DNA of 64,000 nt from Aeolococcus sp050734155 (GCA_050734155.1 JBOHUD010000036.1:24130-88129); one strand, 5' to 3'; counted from the first letter of the stretch, positions 7,919 to 16,989 are shown. Numbers and translations are program-made. Notes: generated from the sequence alone by a model not told the origin.

Positions 7919-8911
7919 CTACCCACGACGGGCTCGACGGGCTCCGTTTGGTGCGACCGATCGTCCGAGATCCGCCGCCAGCTCCACCCGCAATTGGAGC
8001 AGCTGCTCGGGAGTTGGGCACCAGGCCGATTCGAACGCTGCGATGTCCCAGCCTGCCCGCCGAGCCCCCGCCTCGTAGGCGCTCTGCAGGAACGCCAGGA
8101 GCAGCCCCCTGGGGTCGGAGGCGGTGCGCACCGCCTCGTAGGGGAGGATGGCAAGCGATCCACTGCCCGATTGGATCCAGTCTCCGGCGGCGAGGGGCTC
8201 GTCGCGGAGGCCCGCGGGCTCAGGAGCGGTGTAGGAGTAATAGGACGCGTCCGGCAGGTTGTCGTCGCCGGGCCACAGGCCGAAGGAGATGAGCTCATCG
8301 GAGTACGCCTCGCGGGTCACGGCATCAGCGTCCACGGGGGGAGCCGCTCGCCCTGAGAAACGGGTCACCGCCAGGTCGAAGCTGTGCCAGAACAGATGGA
8401 TTGGACTGGTCTTGCCCCCAAACCATCCCGAGAATTCATCGAAGACCCTGTCGGACCAGTCCAGCACCGCCCAGAACCGCTCGATGTACGTGCGGTCGTA
8501 GGCGGCGTGCTCATGGTCGCGGGGAAAGGGAGTCTTCATCGGCAGGCCGAACGGCTCTTCCCTGATGCGCACGTCGAGCTCGAGCTTGCGCAGGCATGCG
8601 TGCAGATGCTCATCGAACTCGGCCACCGACAGCCCGGAGACCAGGGGGAAGGACTCGGCGCGCCCGTCCATGGTGCGCACCAAGAGGGCGTGGTCGACGA
8701 AGTCGAAGTCGATCTGGAAGGTGGTGCCGCCCGAGTGCATCCGTCGCGTGGTCAATCCCCTGACGTCCACGTACAGCGGCACGTTCCACCAGTGGTTGCG
8801 CGGTGGCGTGACGGCGAGACGCACCTTGCCGACCACCTGGGCGTACAGGTGGAGGGTGTCAACGGTGGGGCGCCAGTCGGCCAGGTGCAGCTGCGGCAGC
8901 GTGTCGCTCAC
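7919..8911 (-). CDS. DUF5996 family protein
   Basis: 330 residues matching the DUF5996 pattern: LPQLHLADWRPTVDTLHLYAQVVGKVRL at the start, NHWWNVPLYVDVRGLTT, then VLDWSDRVFDEFSGWFGGKTSPIHLFWHSFDLAVTRFSG and SDELISFGLWPGDD, YYSYTAPEPAGL. Soluble, no signal peptide. The biochemical role of the family is unknown to me. It follows the UBP zinc-finger gene by 6 bases and precedes the broken FNT gene by 11, all in one direction. Confidence 0.8.
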   Translation of the reverse strand: MSDTLPQLHLADWRPTVDTLHLYAQVVGKVRLAVTPPRNHWWNVPLYVDVRGLTTRRMHSGGTTFQIDFDFVDHALLVRTMDGRAESFPLVSGLSVAEFDEHLHACLRKLELDVRIREEPFGLPMKTPFPRDHEHAAYDRTYIERFWAVLDWSDRVFDEFSGWFGGKTSPIHLFWHSFDLAVTRFSGRAAPPVDADAVTREAYSDELISFGLWPGDDNLPDASYYSYTAPEPAGLRDEPLAAGDWIQSGSGSLAILPYEAVRTASDPRGLLLAFLQSAYEAGARRAGWDIAAFESAWCPTPEQLLQLRVELAADLGRSVAPNGARRARRG

Positions 8912-8917
8912 GCGCAG

Positions 8918-9214
8918 CTACCCGTGCGAGGGCCCGGGGGGCGCGTCCTCGAGCTCGAACATGAGGTCGTCGGGATAGCAGTAGTACCAATCCTCACCTG
9001 GCTCGAACGACCGGATGACGGGGTCGCCAACCGCCCGGTAGTGGGCCGTCGCGTGCCGGCCGGGTGAGCTGTCGCAACACCCCACGTGCCCACAACCCTG
9101 GCACACGCGCAGGTGCACCCAGTCGTGCCGGCCCGCGGCGGTGCACTCGACGCATCCCTCGCCGGAGGGGGCCACGTCCCTGATCTGGTCCAGGTGCTTG
9201 CACTGCTCACTCAT
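8918..9214 (-). CDS. UBP-type (ZnF-UBP) zinc finger protein
   Basis: 98 residues from ATG at 9212-9214. Cys and His residues are spaced as in the ZnF-UBP fold: CKHLD, GCVECTAAGRHDWVHLRVCQGCGHVGCCD, then GRHATAHYRAVGDPVIRSFEPG and WYYCYPDD. Bacterial stand-alone copies are common in Actinobacteria. In eukaryotes the fold binds a free ubiquitin C-terminus; the bacterial ligand is unknown. It is the first gene of a short operon with DUF5996. Confidence 0.85.
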   Translation of the reverse strand: MSEQCKHLDQIRDVAPSGEGCVECTAAGRHDWVHLRVCQGCGHVGCCDSSPGRHATAHYRAVGDPVIRSFEPGEDWYYCYPDDLMFELEDAPPGPSHG

Positions 9215-9340
9215 GTTGCACACCTCCGATGTTGGTCCGGCGGCACGCGAACTGCGGGGTGAAGCCTCTCCCCTGAAGATGAACCGGCCCGCCGGGAGCG
9301 TGCGTATGCCAGTGTGAGGATTTTCCCTGGAGACCGTCAC

Positions 9341-9835
9341 ATGCGTCATGCGCCTGCTGCTGCCATCGTCGTCACCCTGGGGGGCATCGCCACCGCGGTG
9401 CTCGGCAGCCGGCTGAAGGAGCTGCCCGCAGTCGAGCTGGCCATCGGGGTGACCCTGCTGCTGGCCTGGCTCGTCGAGCACGGCGGCCGGTTCGGGGCGA
9501 GCGGGATCACCCTCACCGGCCTGGGCGTCGGCCTGGTCATCGCGGAGCACCTCCCCGCCTACTCGGCGTACCGCGAGGAGCTGGCCTTTGGGGGGATCGC
9601 GCTGGGCCTGCTGATCGCCACGCGGGTCACCCGCGGCGCGCTCCGCGGTGCGGGCCTGGGGCTCCTGGCGGTGGCGGTCAGTGAGGCGGCACTGCAGCGC
9701 CTGCCTGCCGTTGTCAGCGCCCCCAACGTCTTCCGGGCCTTCGCCGACGGCTGGGCCTTCGGCCTGGTGATCGCCGCCTACGGCCTGGTGCTCGCGCTGG
9801 CATCGCGGCGATCGCCACGGCCGGCGCGCCGGTAG
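9341..9835 (+). CDS. Small integral membrane protein, unknown
   Basis: 164 residues. ATG at 9341 is preferred over GTG 9314 because GGAGA lies 7 bases upstream. Four to five hydrophobic segments (AAAIVVTLGGIATAVLG, VELAIGVTLLLAWLVEHGG, ITLTGLGVGLVIA, ELAFGGIALGLLIATRV, AFGLVIAAYGLVLALA) with short polar links. No motif recognised. Divergent from the zinc-finger gene, with a 126-base gap that shows no clear promoter. Confidence 0.55.
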   Translation: MRHAPAAAIVVTLGGIATAVLGSRLKELPAVELAIGVTLLLAWLVEHGGRFGASGITLTGLGVGLVIAEHLPAYSAYREELAFGGIALGLLIATRVTRGALRGAGLGLLAVAVSEAALQRLPAVVSAPNVFRAFADGWAFGLVIAAYGLVLALASRRSPRPARR

Positions 9836-9885
9836 AGTCGCCGGCGCAGGGCCACGACGACGGCTGATCAGCCGGGAGACACACG

Positions 9886-10425
9886 ATGCCGCAGCGGGTG
9901 CAGCGAACCACCGTCGACGTCTCCGCCTACCCGGACCTCGTGGTCGTCTATCTCGGCATGCGTGTCAACGGCCTCCGCGGCATCCGCACGATCCTCGGCC
10001 TCGGACCGCAGATTCGCAATTCGTGGCAGGAGAGGCCAGATGGGCTGCTCCTCCACGAAGACCTCATCTGGTCTCTGGTCCCTCCGCATGCCGGCATGCG
10101 TCAGTACTGGCGGGACTTCGAATCGCTGGAGAGCTGGACGCGGTCCGACCCCCACCGGCGGTGGTGGAAGAACTTTCTGCGCGACTCGGGCGCTACCGGA
10201 TTCTGGCACGAGTCGTATTCGGCGTCGGGGCGCATCGAGGGCATCTACGACGACATGCCGTCGCGCACCGGCATGGCCCGCTTCGCCCCGCTCGCGCCCG
10301 CCCGTGGCACCCTGTTCTCCGCGCGTGGCCGCCTGCAGCGTGGGCAGCCGGCTGCTCCGCCGCCACCTGTCCGCGAGGAGGAGTTGTACGCGGACGCCGC
10401 CGCTTCTTTGACCGGGCAGGACTAG
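9886..10425 (+). CDS. DUF4188 family protein (monooxygenase-like)
   Basis: 179 residues. The family pattern is clear: RVQRTTVDVSAYPDLVVVYLGMRVNGLRGIRTILGLGP, RPDGLLLHEDLIWSLVPPHAGMRQYWRDFESLESWTRSDPHRRWWKNF and TGFWHESYSA. DUF4188 proteins are annotated as monooxygenase-like members of the dimeric ferredoxin-fold group. The C-terminal 30 residues are Pro/Ala rich. Start ATG has GGGAG 7 bases upstream. Confidence 0.75.
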   Translation: MPQRVQRTTVDVSAYPDLVVVYLGMRVNGLRGIRTILGLGPQIRNSWQERPDGLLLHEDLIWSLVPPHAGMRQYWRDFESLESWTRSDPHRRWWKNFLRDSGATGFWHESYSASGRIEGIYDDMPSRTGMARFAPLAPARGTLFSARGRLQRGQPAAPPPPVREEELYADAAASLTGQD

Positions 10426-10467
10426 CCGCAGCCCAGCGCCTGGGCCAGCACGCTGCACACCTGTCCC

Positions 10468-10907
10468 ATGCGTTCCTGCGACAGCCGCGTGATCGGCTCG
10501 CGCTGCGAGCCCTATGCCTGCACGCGCGAGGACCTCGCTGATCGGCTCCTGCCGGCGCCCACGGCGCCGCCCCTGGCAGCGCCGCTCGAGGCGATCCCAC
10601 CGGGTCACAGGGACCTCGTCGGTCACCTCGCCGAGCTCGAGGTCATGCGCCTGCTCGGTGAGGGCGCCGAGCTCAACACCTTCAAGTCCTTCCCCGACAT
10701 CGAGGTGGCCGAGTACCCCGCGCTTTCGACGAGCACGCCTGGGTCATCCCCGCCGCTGACATTCCGGCGCTGGTCTCCACGGAGGGCCCCAACATCGAGC
10801 TCATGCTCCACCCCGCCGGCGGCTACGGCAGCAAGTACGACCGCTACCGGATCGCCCGCAGCCGGCTGGCCGAGCACTGCACACGATGGTTCCACCGCGC
10901 TCGGTGA
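10468..10907 (+). pseudogene. Unknown gene with a frameshift near 10,723
   Basis: One frame reads HRDLVGHLAELEVMRLLGEG then AELNTFKSFPDIEVAEYPA up to about 10,722. The coding character then moves to the next frame: FDEHAWVIPAADIPALVSTE, NIELMLHPAGGYGSKYDRYR, SRLAEHCTRWFHRAR, stop at 10,905. A single missing base in GCGCTTTCGAC would join the halves into one protein. Family not recognised; upstream of about residue 45 the frame looks less like real coding sequence. It may be a true mutation or a base error. Nothing is seen between 10,908 and 11,000. Confidence 0.4.
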
Positions 10908-11000
10908 TGACCTGGCGAGCGTTGCCACTCGCCGGAATCGGGCCCGGCTATGCGCAGAAACGGGAGTGGAGGGCGTGCGAATTCGGGAGTGGGTCCGTCC

Positions 11001-12527
11001 TCACACAGGCCGTGCCGGCTCACCGGTCCGTGTGGCTGACGTCACCAGAGGGTCAGGTGTCGCGGGTGGGGATGGGTGCGCAGCCGGTCGTCCTTGGTCA
11101 CCAGACGCCAGCCATTCTGTGTCGCCGTCACTCTCCGGGCAGCTTGGGCAGCGCTGACCACGCGGCTCCACCAGCGCGACCACGCGGCCGACGACCAGCG
11201 TGGCCGGCGCGGAGAACCCGGCGTCGCGCGCCACCCGGGCGATCTCCCCGAGCGGTGCGCGCGCCACGCGCTGCGAGGCGGTGGTTGCGCTGGCGATGAG
11301 AGCGGCCGGCGTGTCCACGCCGAGGACCGCGCCCAGGCGGACGGCGAGACGGTCCAGGGTGCGCAGCGGCATCAGCACCACCAGCGTGTCGACGGCGCCG
11401 GCGACGCGCTCCAGCGTGTCCGGGGCCTCCCCGCCGGCGACCTGCCCGCTGACGATGCCCACCGAACCGGCCACCCCCCGGAGGGTCACCGCGATGTCCG
11501 CGGCGGCAGGTGCCGCCAGCGCCGCCGACAAACCCGCGACCACGTGCGCCTCCACGCCCGCCGCCCGCAGGGCCGCCAGCTCCTCGCCGCCGCGGCCGAA
11601 CACGAACGGGTCGCCACCCTTGAGACGCACCACCGCCTTCCCGGCCCGGGCGGCCGCGATCAGGCGGCGGATGATCACCTCCTGCGCGGTGTGCGCGCCG
11701 CCGCCGCGCTTGCCGACGTCGACCTGGCGAGCGTGCCGGCCGCAGAGCCGCAGGATGGCCGGTGGCACCAGGGCATCGTGGAACACCACGTCGGCCTCGA
11801 GCAGAAGGTCTCGGGCCGCCACCGTGAGCAGCCCGGGATCGCCCGGGCCGGCGCCGACGAGGTGGACCACACCAGCCGGTCGCGGCCAGTGCTCGGAATC
11901 ATTGCCCGCGGCCTCATCCCGCGGCGCCTGCCGCGGCAGTGCGTCGCGAACGCCTCTGCGCATCAGCGCCCGGTAGCGGCGCTGCTGCTCGGCGGCGGGG
12001 ACGCCGGCGCGACGCAGGCGGCGGCGCAGGCCGGCCATCAACGACAGCCGCAGGCCCCACTCCGGGCCGAGGAGCGCCTCCAGCCGTTCGCGCAGCGCGG
12101 CGGCGAGATGGGGGCTGTCACCCGATGTCGAGATGGCGATCTGCAGGCGGCCGCGGCGCACCAGCGCCGGGCTGGCGAAGTCGCAGGCGGCGGGGCGGTC
12201 GTGGGTGTTGAGCAGCACGCCGGCGCGGCGGGCGTCGCCGCGGACGCGCTCCTCGAGCTCGCGGTCAGCGCTGGTGTTGAAGGCCACGGCGGCGCCGGCG
12301 AGGTCGGAGCGCCGGTAGCGGCGCTCGACCCAGGCGATGTCGCCGCGATCGGCGAGCGGCGCCAGCGCCGCGCCCAGGCGGCGGGTCACCACCGTCACCA
12401 GGGCTCCCGCCTCGAGGAGCGCTTGGACGCGGCGCGCGGCGATCTCACCGCCGCCGATGACCACCGCCCGGCGGCCGGCCAGGTCGAGCGCCGCCATGTA
12501 CGCCGGCGGGCGCTCCGCGGTGATCAC
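11001..12527 (-). CDS. cysG: Siroheme synthase (precorrin-2 dehydrogenase/ferrochelatase fused to uroporphyrinogen-III methyltransferase)
   Basis: 508 residues from GTG at 12527, which overlaps the sulfite reductase stop in a GTGA junction. The N-terminal half has the NAD site AVVIGGGEIAARRVQALLEAG and the CysG dimer and C-terminal helices. The second half is the SAM-dependent methyltransferase: VHLVGAGPGDPGLLTVAA, YHDALV-like FHDALV, KAVVRLKGGDPFVFGRGGEE. Together these convert uroporphyrinogen III to siroheme, the cofactor of the adjacent sulfite reductase. About 50 residues at the C-terminus are a low-complexity tail. The last gene of the operon. Confidence 0.92.
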   Translation of the reverse strand: MITAERPPAYMAALDLAGRRAVVIGGGEIAARRVQALLEAGALVTVVTRRLGAALAPLADRGDIAWVERRYRRSDLAGAAVAFNTSADRELEERVRGDARRAGVLLNTHDRPAACDFASPALVRRGRLQIAISTSGDSPHLAAALRERLEALLGPEWGLRLSLMAGLRRRLRRAGVPAAEQQRRYRALMRRGVRDALPRQAPRDEAAGNDSEHWPRPAGVVHLVGAGPGDPGLLTVAARDLLLEADVVFHDALVPPAILRLCGRHARQVDVGKRGGGAHTAQEVIIRRLIAAARAGKAVVRLKGGDPFVFGRGGEELAALRAAGVEAHVVAGLSAALAAPAAADIAVTLRGVAGSVGIVSGQVAGGEAPDTLERVAGAVDTLVVLMPLRTLDRLAVRLGAVLGVDTPAALIASATTASQRVARAPLGEIARVARDAGFSAPATLVVGRVVALVEPRGQRCPSCPESDGDTEWLASGDQGRPAAHPSPPATPDPLVTSATRTGEPARPV

Positions 12528-14281
12528 CGCGCCGTGCCGGCCATGACCACGCCACCCCGCACGACATCGCCGCCGGCGAACCGCCGGCGCAGCCCGTCGG
12601 CGCCGAACCGCTGGCACCAGTCCCCGAACGCCTCACCATCGAGGCGCTCGGCGGCGAAGCCGCGCAGCAGCGGGCGCAGCAGCTCGCAGATCGACCCCAG
12701 CGGCACCGCCGGTGCGTACAGCCAGTTGAGGCGCGTCCCGGCCGGGTCGCCGCCCAGGTAGACGTCGTATTTGCCCAGCGTCGTGCCCACCAGGCCGACG
12801 TCGCCGAGGTAGGGGCGGGAGCAGCCGTTGGGGCACCCGGTCATGCGCACCGAGAGGTGCGAGTCGCGAAGCCCGGCCTCGTCGACGACGTGCTCGATGT
12901 CGCCGATCAACCCCGGCAGCACGCGCTCGCTCTCCGCCACGGCGAGCCCGCAGGTGGGCAGGGCGGGGCAGGCCATGGCCAGGCGCCGCAGTGGCGACAC
13001 GCGCGCCGGCGGCTCGACGCCGTGCGCCTCGAGGATGCTCGTCACCCGCCCGCGATCGGAGGGGGCGACGGCGGCGATGATGATGTTCTGCTGGGGGGTG
13101 AGCCGCAAACGCGGACGCAGAGCGCTGACCAGCTCGCGCAGCGCGCTGCGCAGCGCCCGCCCCGGCGTGTCGGCCACCCGCCCGTTCTCGAGGTGGAGAC
13201 CGAAGAACAGCCGGCCATCGCCCTGCTCGTGCCAGCCGAGATGGTCCTCGACGCGCGGCCAATTGCAGGGCTGGGGCTCGCCGAGCGCGAAGTCGAGGCG
13301 CTGCTGCACCTGCTCGGCGAACCAGCCCAGCCCGCGCGCGGCGATCAGGTACTTGAGACGGCCGTGGCGCCGATCGGCGCGGTCGCCGTGGTCGCGCTGC
13401 ACCTCGATGACAGCCCGGCTCACCGCCACCACCTGGTCGGGGGCGACCCCGGCCAGCGGTTGGGCGACGGCCGCGAAGGTGTCCTGCTTGTTGCGGGTGC
13501 GCCCCAGCCCGCCCCCGACCAGGACCGTGAAGCCGCCCAGGCCGCCCGACGCGTCGCGGTGCGCCACCAGCCCCAGGTCGTTGACGTGGACGTCGACGCA
13601 GTTGTCGCCGTCCATGGCGATCGCCGTCTTGAACTTGCGCGGCAGGTAGCGGGGTCCATAGAGGGGCTCGTGCTCCTCGGCGCCACCCGACTCCGCGGCC
13701 GGCGCGCCGTCCAGCCAGACCTCGTGGTATGCACCGGTGCGCGGGGTCAGCTCGGCGACCAGGCCGGCGAGCGCAGAATCGAGCTCGGAGCGGAAGCGAT
13801 CGGCGATCGGTGCCGGGCAGCACATGATGTTGCGCTCCACGTCCCCGCAGCCACCGAGGGTGGTGAGCAGCGCAGCGTTGATCTCGCGTATCGACGAGCG
13901 CAGGTCCCCCTTGAGAACGCCGTGCAGCTGGAGATCCTGCCGGGTGGTGACGCGGATGGTTCCATCGCCCCAGCGCTCTGCGATGCGGTCGTGGGCGAGG
14001 TAGGCGTCCGCGGACAGCACCCCGCCGGGGATGCGGGTGCGCACCATCATCTGGTGATGCTTGGCGAGCCCGAGGCGGCGCGCCTCGCCGCGCCGGTCGC
14101 GATCCTCCTGCTGGTAGACGCCGTGGAACTTCAGCACCTGCACCGACTCATCGCTGAAGAGCGCCTCGCCGTTGCCGAGCTCATCGGCGATGTCGCCGCG
14201 CAGCAGCCGGCTGCCGGCCTTGATCACCTCGACCTTGGAGAGGCCGTCCTGCACGGTGCTGCAGCCGCAGGTCGCGCACAC
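12524..14281 (-). CDS. Assimilatory sulfite reductase hemoprotein (siroheme/4Fe-4S)
   Basis: 585 residues. Two ferredoxin-like and two nitrite/sulfite reductase domains are visible. The cluster ligands are CPALPTC and, about 40 residues later, GCPNGC, which is the CxnC...CxxxC siroheme-linked 4Fe-4S pattern. LKFHGVYQQEDRDRR near residue 51 and TTRQDLQLHGVLK are family landmarks. It reduces sulfite to sulfide with six electrons; place in the operon decides sulfite over nitrite. The GTG at 14281 overlaps the cysC stop by one base. The extreme N-terminus MCATCGCS carries an extra CxxCxC cluster not expected in this family. Confidence 0.9.
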   Translation of the reverse strand: MCATCGCSTVQDGLSKVEVIKAGSRLLRGDIADELGNGEALFSDESVQVLKFHGVYQQEDRDRRGEARRLGLAKHHQMMVRTRIPGGVLSADAYLAHDRIAERWGDGTIRVTTRQDLQLHGVLKGDLRSSIREINAALLTTLGGCGDVERNIMCCPAPIADRFRSELDSALAGLVAELTPRTGAYHEVWLDGAPAAESGGAEEHEPLYGPRYLPRKFKTAIAMDGDNCVDVHVNDLGLVAHRDASGGLGGFTVLVGGGLGRTRNKQDTFAAVAQPLAGVAPDQVVAVSRAVIEVQRDHGDRADRRHGRLKYLIAARGLGWFAEQVQQRLDFALGEPQPCNWPRVEDHLGWHEQGDGRLFFGLHLENGRVADTPGRALRSALRELVSALRPRLRLTPQQNIIIAAVAPSDRGRVTSILEAHGVEPPARVSPLRRLAMACPALPTCGLAVAESERVLPGLIGDIEHVVDEAGLRDSHLSVRMTGCPNGCSRPYLGDVGLVGTTLGKYDVYLGGDPAGTRLNWLYAPAVPLGSICELLRPLLRGFAAERLDGEAFGDWCQRFGADGLRRRFAGGDVVRGGVVMAGTAR

Positions 14282-14853
14282 TAGCGAGCCACCTCCGCCG
14301 CCTCTGCCCGCGTGGCCGCGGCGGGCTCACCCAGCGCACCCTCCACCACGCGGAGGATGCTGCTCACCGCCTCCTCGATCGTCTGCGTGCCGGTGTCGAC
14401 GAGCACGTTGGGCGCGTGCGGCTCCTCGTACGGGTCCGAGACCCCCGTGAAGTGGGCGATCTCGCCGGCGAGAGCGCGGGCGTAGAGGCCCTTGACGTCG
14501 CGGCGCACCAGCTCGTCCAGCGGGCAGCGCACGTACACCTCCACGAACGTGCCGATGCGCCGGCGCACCTCCTCGCGAACCTCACGGTACGGAGAGATGG
14601 CGGCGACGCAGACCACCACGCCGTTGCGGGTGAGCAGCTCGGCCACGAAGGCGACCCGGCGGATGTTGGTGTCGCGGTCCTCCTTGCTGAAGCCGAGGCC
14701 GGCGCAGAGGCTCTGCCGCACCAGGTCGCCGTCGAGGATCTCCACGCGATGGCCCCACCCGCCGATGCGCGCCGCCACCTCCCCGGCGAGGGTCGACTTG
14801 CCGGCCCCCGACAGTCCCGTGAACCAGACGGTCAATCCGCGCTCGGTGCTCAC
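14281..14853 (-). CDS. cysC: Adenylyl-sulfate kinase
   Basis: 190 residues from GTG at 14853, which overlaps the cysH stop as GTGA. The P-loop GLSGAGKSTLAG, the APS-binding EILDGDLVRQSL and FSKEDRDTNIRR, and the lid segment KGLYARALAGEI with FTGVSDPYEEP are all present. The enzyme phosphorylates APS to PAPS. Its presence beside an APS-reductase-type cysH means PAPS is probably made for sulfotransferases as well as, or rather than, for reduction. Normal length for a stand-alone bacterial kinase. Confidence 0.93.
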   Translation of the reverse strand: MSTERGLTVWFTGLSGAGKSTLAGEVAARIGGWGHRVEILDGDLVRQSLCAGLGFSKEDRDTNIRRVAFVAELLTRNGVVVCVAAISPYREVREEVRRRIGTFVEVYVRCPLDELVRRDVKGLYARALAGEIAHFTGVSDPYEEPHAPNVLVDTGTQTIEEAVSSILRVVEGALGEPAAATRAEAAEVAR

Positions 14854-15602
14854 CGCGCCTCCTCCGCGACCCGAGGCGTCGCATGGATGCCGCACTCCTT
14901 CTCGACACCGTCCTCCCACCACCACCGCCCCGCGCGCGCGGGCTCCCCGGCAGCCACCGGACGGGTGCACGGCGCGCAGCCGATGCTGGAAAAGCCGAGC
15001 GCGTAGAGCGGATGCGGCGGCACACCCCGGCTGCGCAGGTGAGCGCGCACCTGGTCGTCGGACCACGCCGCCAGCGGGTTGAGCTTGACGATCCCCCGGT
15101 GCCGCAGGTCGCGCTCGATTGGGGCGGTGTCGCGCCGGCCCGCCGACTGGGCGCGGCGCAGCCCGCTCATCCAGCAGTCGACGTCGCCCAGGGCGTGCTC
15201 CAACGGCGCCACCTTGCGGATCCGGCAGCACTCCAGGCGCAGCTCCACTGTGGCGCGGAACGGGTTGGCGCCGTGCTCACCGGTGAAACGGTCGAGGTCG
15301 TCGCCATCGGGGTGGATCACCTCGATGCCCCGTCCCCAGTGGGCGCGGAGCATGTCGAGGTACCGGTGTGTCGCCTCGGGGAGCCGTCCGGTGTCGATCG
15401 TCAGCACGCGCACTCCGGGATCGAGCGCCATCGCCATGTCGGCGACGGCGACCCCCTCGGCCTGCAGGCCGGTGACCACCACACGTCGCTCTGTCGCGAA
15501 GCGTTCCAGGGCCCAGCCGATCACCCGCTGCGGCGATCCGGCCCCCAGGTGGAGCACCGCCTCGGCCAGCTCGGCGTCGCTGATGGCGCCCGGGGCCATC
15601 AC
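14850..15602 (-). CDS. cysH: Thioredoxin-dependent APS/PAPS reductase
   Basis: 250 residues. Paired cysteines at 125/126 (LECCRIRKV) and 209/212 (IGCAPCTRP) are the 4Fe-4S ligands that mark the adenylylsulfate (APS) reductase type; Cys237 in KECGIH is the catalytic nucleophile. It reduces APS to sulfite with thioredoxin. Start is either GTG at 15602, overlapping the sat stop as GTGA, or ATG at 15599. Position between sat and cysC fits the pathway order. Confidence 0.92.
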   Translation of the reverse strand: MMAPGAISDAELAEAVLHLGAGSPQRVIGWALERFATERRVVVTGLQAEGVAVADMAMALDPGVRVLTIDTGRLPEATHRYLDMLRAHWGRGIEVIHPDGDDLDRFTGEHGANPFRATVELRLECCRIRKVAPLEHALGDVDCWMSGLRRAQSAGRRDTAPIERDLRHRGIVKLNPLAAWSDDQVRAHLRSRGVPPHPLYALGFSSIGCAPCTRPVAAGEPARAGRWWWEDGVEKECGIHATPRVAEEAR

Positions 15603-16765
15603 GGTGCCACCTCGGCCGGGACGCCGCGGTAGGCGTCGCGGAGGATGGCGGCAACCTCGGGACGGCTGAACTCCGCCGGCACCTCGCCACCCTGGCGGAG
15701 CAGGTCGCGCACCGCGGTGCCGCTGAGCACGAGGCGGGCAACGCCTTGGTGCGGGCAGGTCCGGTCACTGGCCACGGCCTCGCAGGTTCGGCAGTAGAAG
15801 GTGTGCTCGAACTTGAAGGCGGTGAAGCCGAGCCGGGCGGCGCCGCCGAGCTCGTCGTAGAGGTGCTGCGCGTCGTAGGTGCCGTAGTGACTGCCCACGC
15901 CCGCGGCGTCGCGGCCGATGATGAAGTGCGAGCACCCGTAGTTGCGCCGCACCAGGCCGTGGTGGATCGCCTCGCGCGGCCCCGCGTAGCGCATCGCCGA
16001 GTCGAAGGTGGCGAGCACCACCCGATGGCGCGGGTAGTAGCCGTCGAGCAGGGCGCGATAGCAGAGCATGCGCACCTCCGCGGGCACGTCCTCCTCCCGG
16101 GTGACCCCCACCAGCGGGTGGAGAAAGAGCCCGTCCACCTGCTCCAGGGCCACCTTGGTGAGGTACTCGTGGGCGCGGTGCACGGGATTGCGTGTTTGGA
16201 AGGCCACCACAGTCGTCCAAGCGCGGGCCGCAAACTCCCGGCGCGCCTCGGCGGGAGTCAGCGCGAGCGCCGCGGCCGGAGCGTCCAGCACCTCGACGTC
16301 GCCGCCCACCAGCACGTCACCATCGCCGAACAGCCGGGCCACGCCGGGGTGCGCGATGTCGTCGGTGCGATACACGGCGCGCGCCTCGGCGGTGGTGTCG
16401 CGCGCGAAGACATCGGCGACGGTGATGGTGCCGCGCACCGCGCCCCAGCGGTCCTGCAGCGCCAGCTCGTCACCGGCGCCGAGCGAGCGCGCCAGCGCGG
16501 GCTCCACGGGCAGGGTGATCGGCAGCGTCCAGGGCGTGCCGTCGGCGAGAGCGGCGTGCTCGAGCACGGACTGGTGGTCGGCCTGGGAGAGGAAGCCAGT
16601 GAGCGGCGAGTACGCTCCCGACCCGATCAGCTCGAGGTCGGCGGCGCTGGCCGCGCTGAGCGTCAGGGCGGGCATGCACCGCGCCCGCGCCCTCAGCTCG
16701 TTGGCCGCGGCATCGATCACGCGGCGCTGCACCAGCTCACCGCCGAGCGGCGCGATCAGGGTCAT
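15599..16765 (-). CDS. sat: Sulfate adenylyltransferase, homo-oligomeric ATP sulfurylase
   Basis: 388 residues. The ATP sulfurylase signatures are complete: FQTRNPVHRAHEYL, CYRALLDGYYPRHRVVLATF, MRYAGPREAIHH, IIGRDAAGVG and a CysxxCys-bearing YCRTCEAV...CPH segment near the C-terminus typical of the bacterial/archaeal Sat type. It activates sulfate with ATP to APS. This is the first enzyme gene of the operon; about 300 bases of leader containing a small peptide gene and hairpins precede it. No sulfate permease is encoded nearby. Confidence 0.93.
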   Translation of the reverse strand: MTLIAPLGGELVQRRVIDAAANELRARARCMPALTLSAASAADLELIGSGAYSPLTGFLSQADHQSVLEHAALADGTPWTLPITLPVEPALARSLGAGDELALQDRWGAVRGTITVADVFARDTTAEARAVYRTDDIAHPGVARLFGDGDVLVGGDVEVLDAPAAALALTPAEARREFAARAWTTVVAFQTRNPVHRAHEYLTKVALEQVDGLFLHPLVGVTREEDVPAEVRMLCYRALLDGYYPRHRVVLATFDSAMRYAGPREAIHHGLVRRNYGCSHFIIGRDAAGVGSHYGTYDAQHLYDELGGAARLGFTAFKFEHTFYCRTCEAVASDRTCPHQGVARLVLSGTAVRDLLRQGGEVPAEFSRPEVAAILRDAYRGVPAEVAP

Positions 16766-16918
16766 CGCGGAGGGTTCCCGTTGTGCGCGGGGTCGGTTCC
16801 TGGCATCTCTCTCTGTCCTGGTGTGCTCTGTGGAGGCCGGTGCGTTCAGCTCGCACGGGCGCGCGACGACGGTGGGTCATCGACGGTGCGCGCAGTCCCT
16901 CAGGTCGAGGACTGGATC

Positions 16919-16938
16919 ACGCAGCGCTCAGGCTGCGT
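16919..16938 (-). promoter_or_regulatory. Hairpin in the sulfur operon leader
   Basis: On the operon strand ACGCAGC, a six-base loop and GCTGCGT form a perfect 7-base-pair stem about 150 bases before sat. It follows the leader peptide gene and a second hairpin at its stop codon. It may be part of an attenuator; no run of T follows it, so simple intrinsic termination is not shown. Confidence 0.35.
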
Positions 16939-16974
16939 GGGCTGCGCCGGCGGCGGGGTTTGAGCCGGCCGGCT

Positions 16975-16989
16975 GCGCGCTCAGCGCGC
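16975..16989 (-). promoter_or_regulatory. Hairpin centred on the leader peptide stop codon
   Basis: GCGCGC, TGA and GCGCGC form a perfect stem whose three-base loop is the stop codon of the leader peptide. A ribosome stalled at the Cys codons just upstream or released at this stop would change whether the hairpin forms, which is what an attenuation mechanism needs. Confidence 0.4.

Noticed and set aside
11076..12761. 561-residue open frame opposite cysG and the sulfite reductase
   Set aside because: His/Arg/Gln-rich antisense shadow created by high GC; the minus strand carries clear siroheme synthase motifs.
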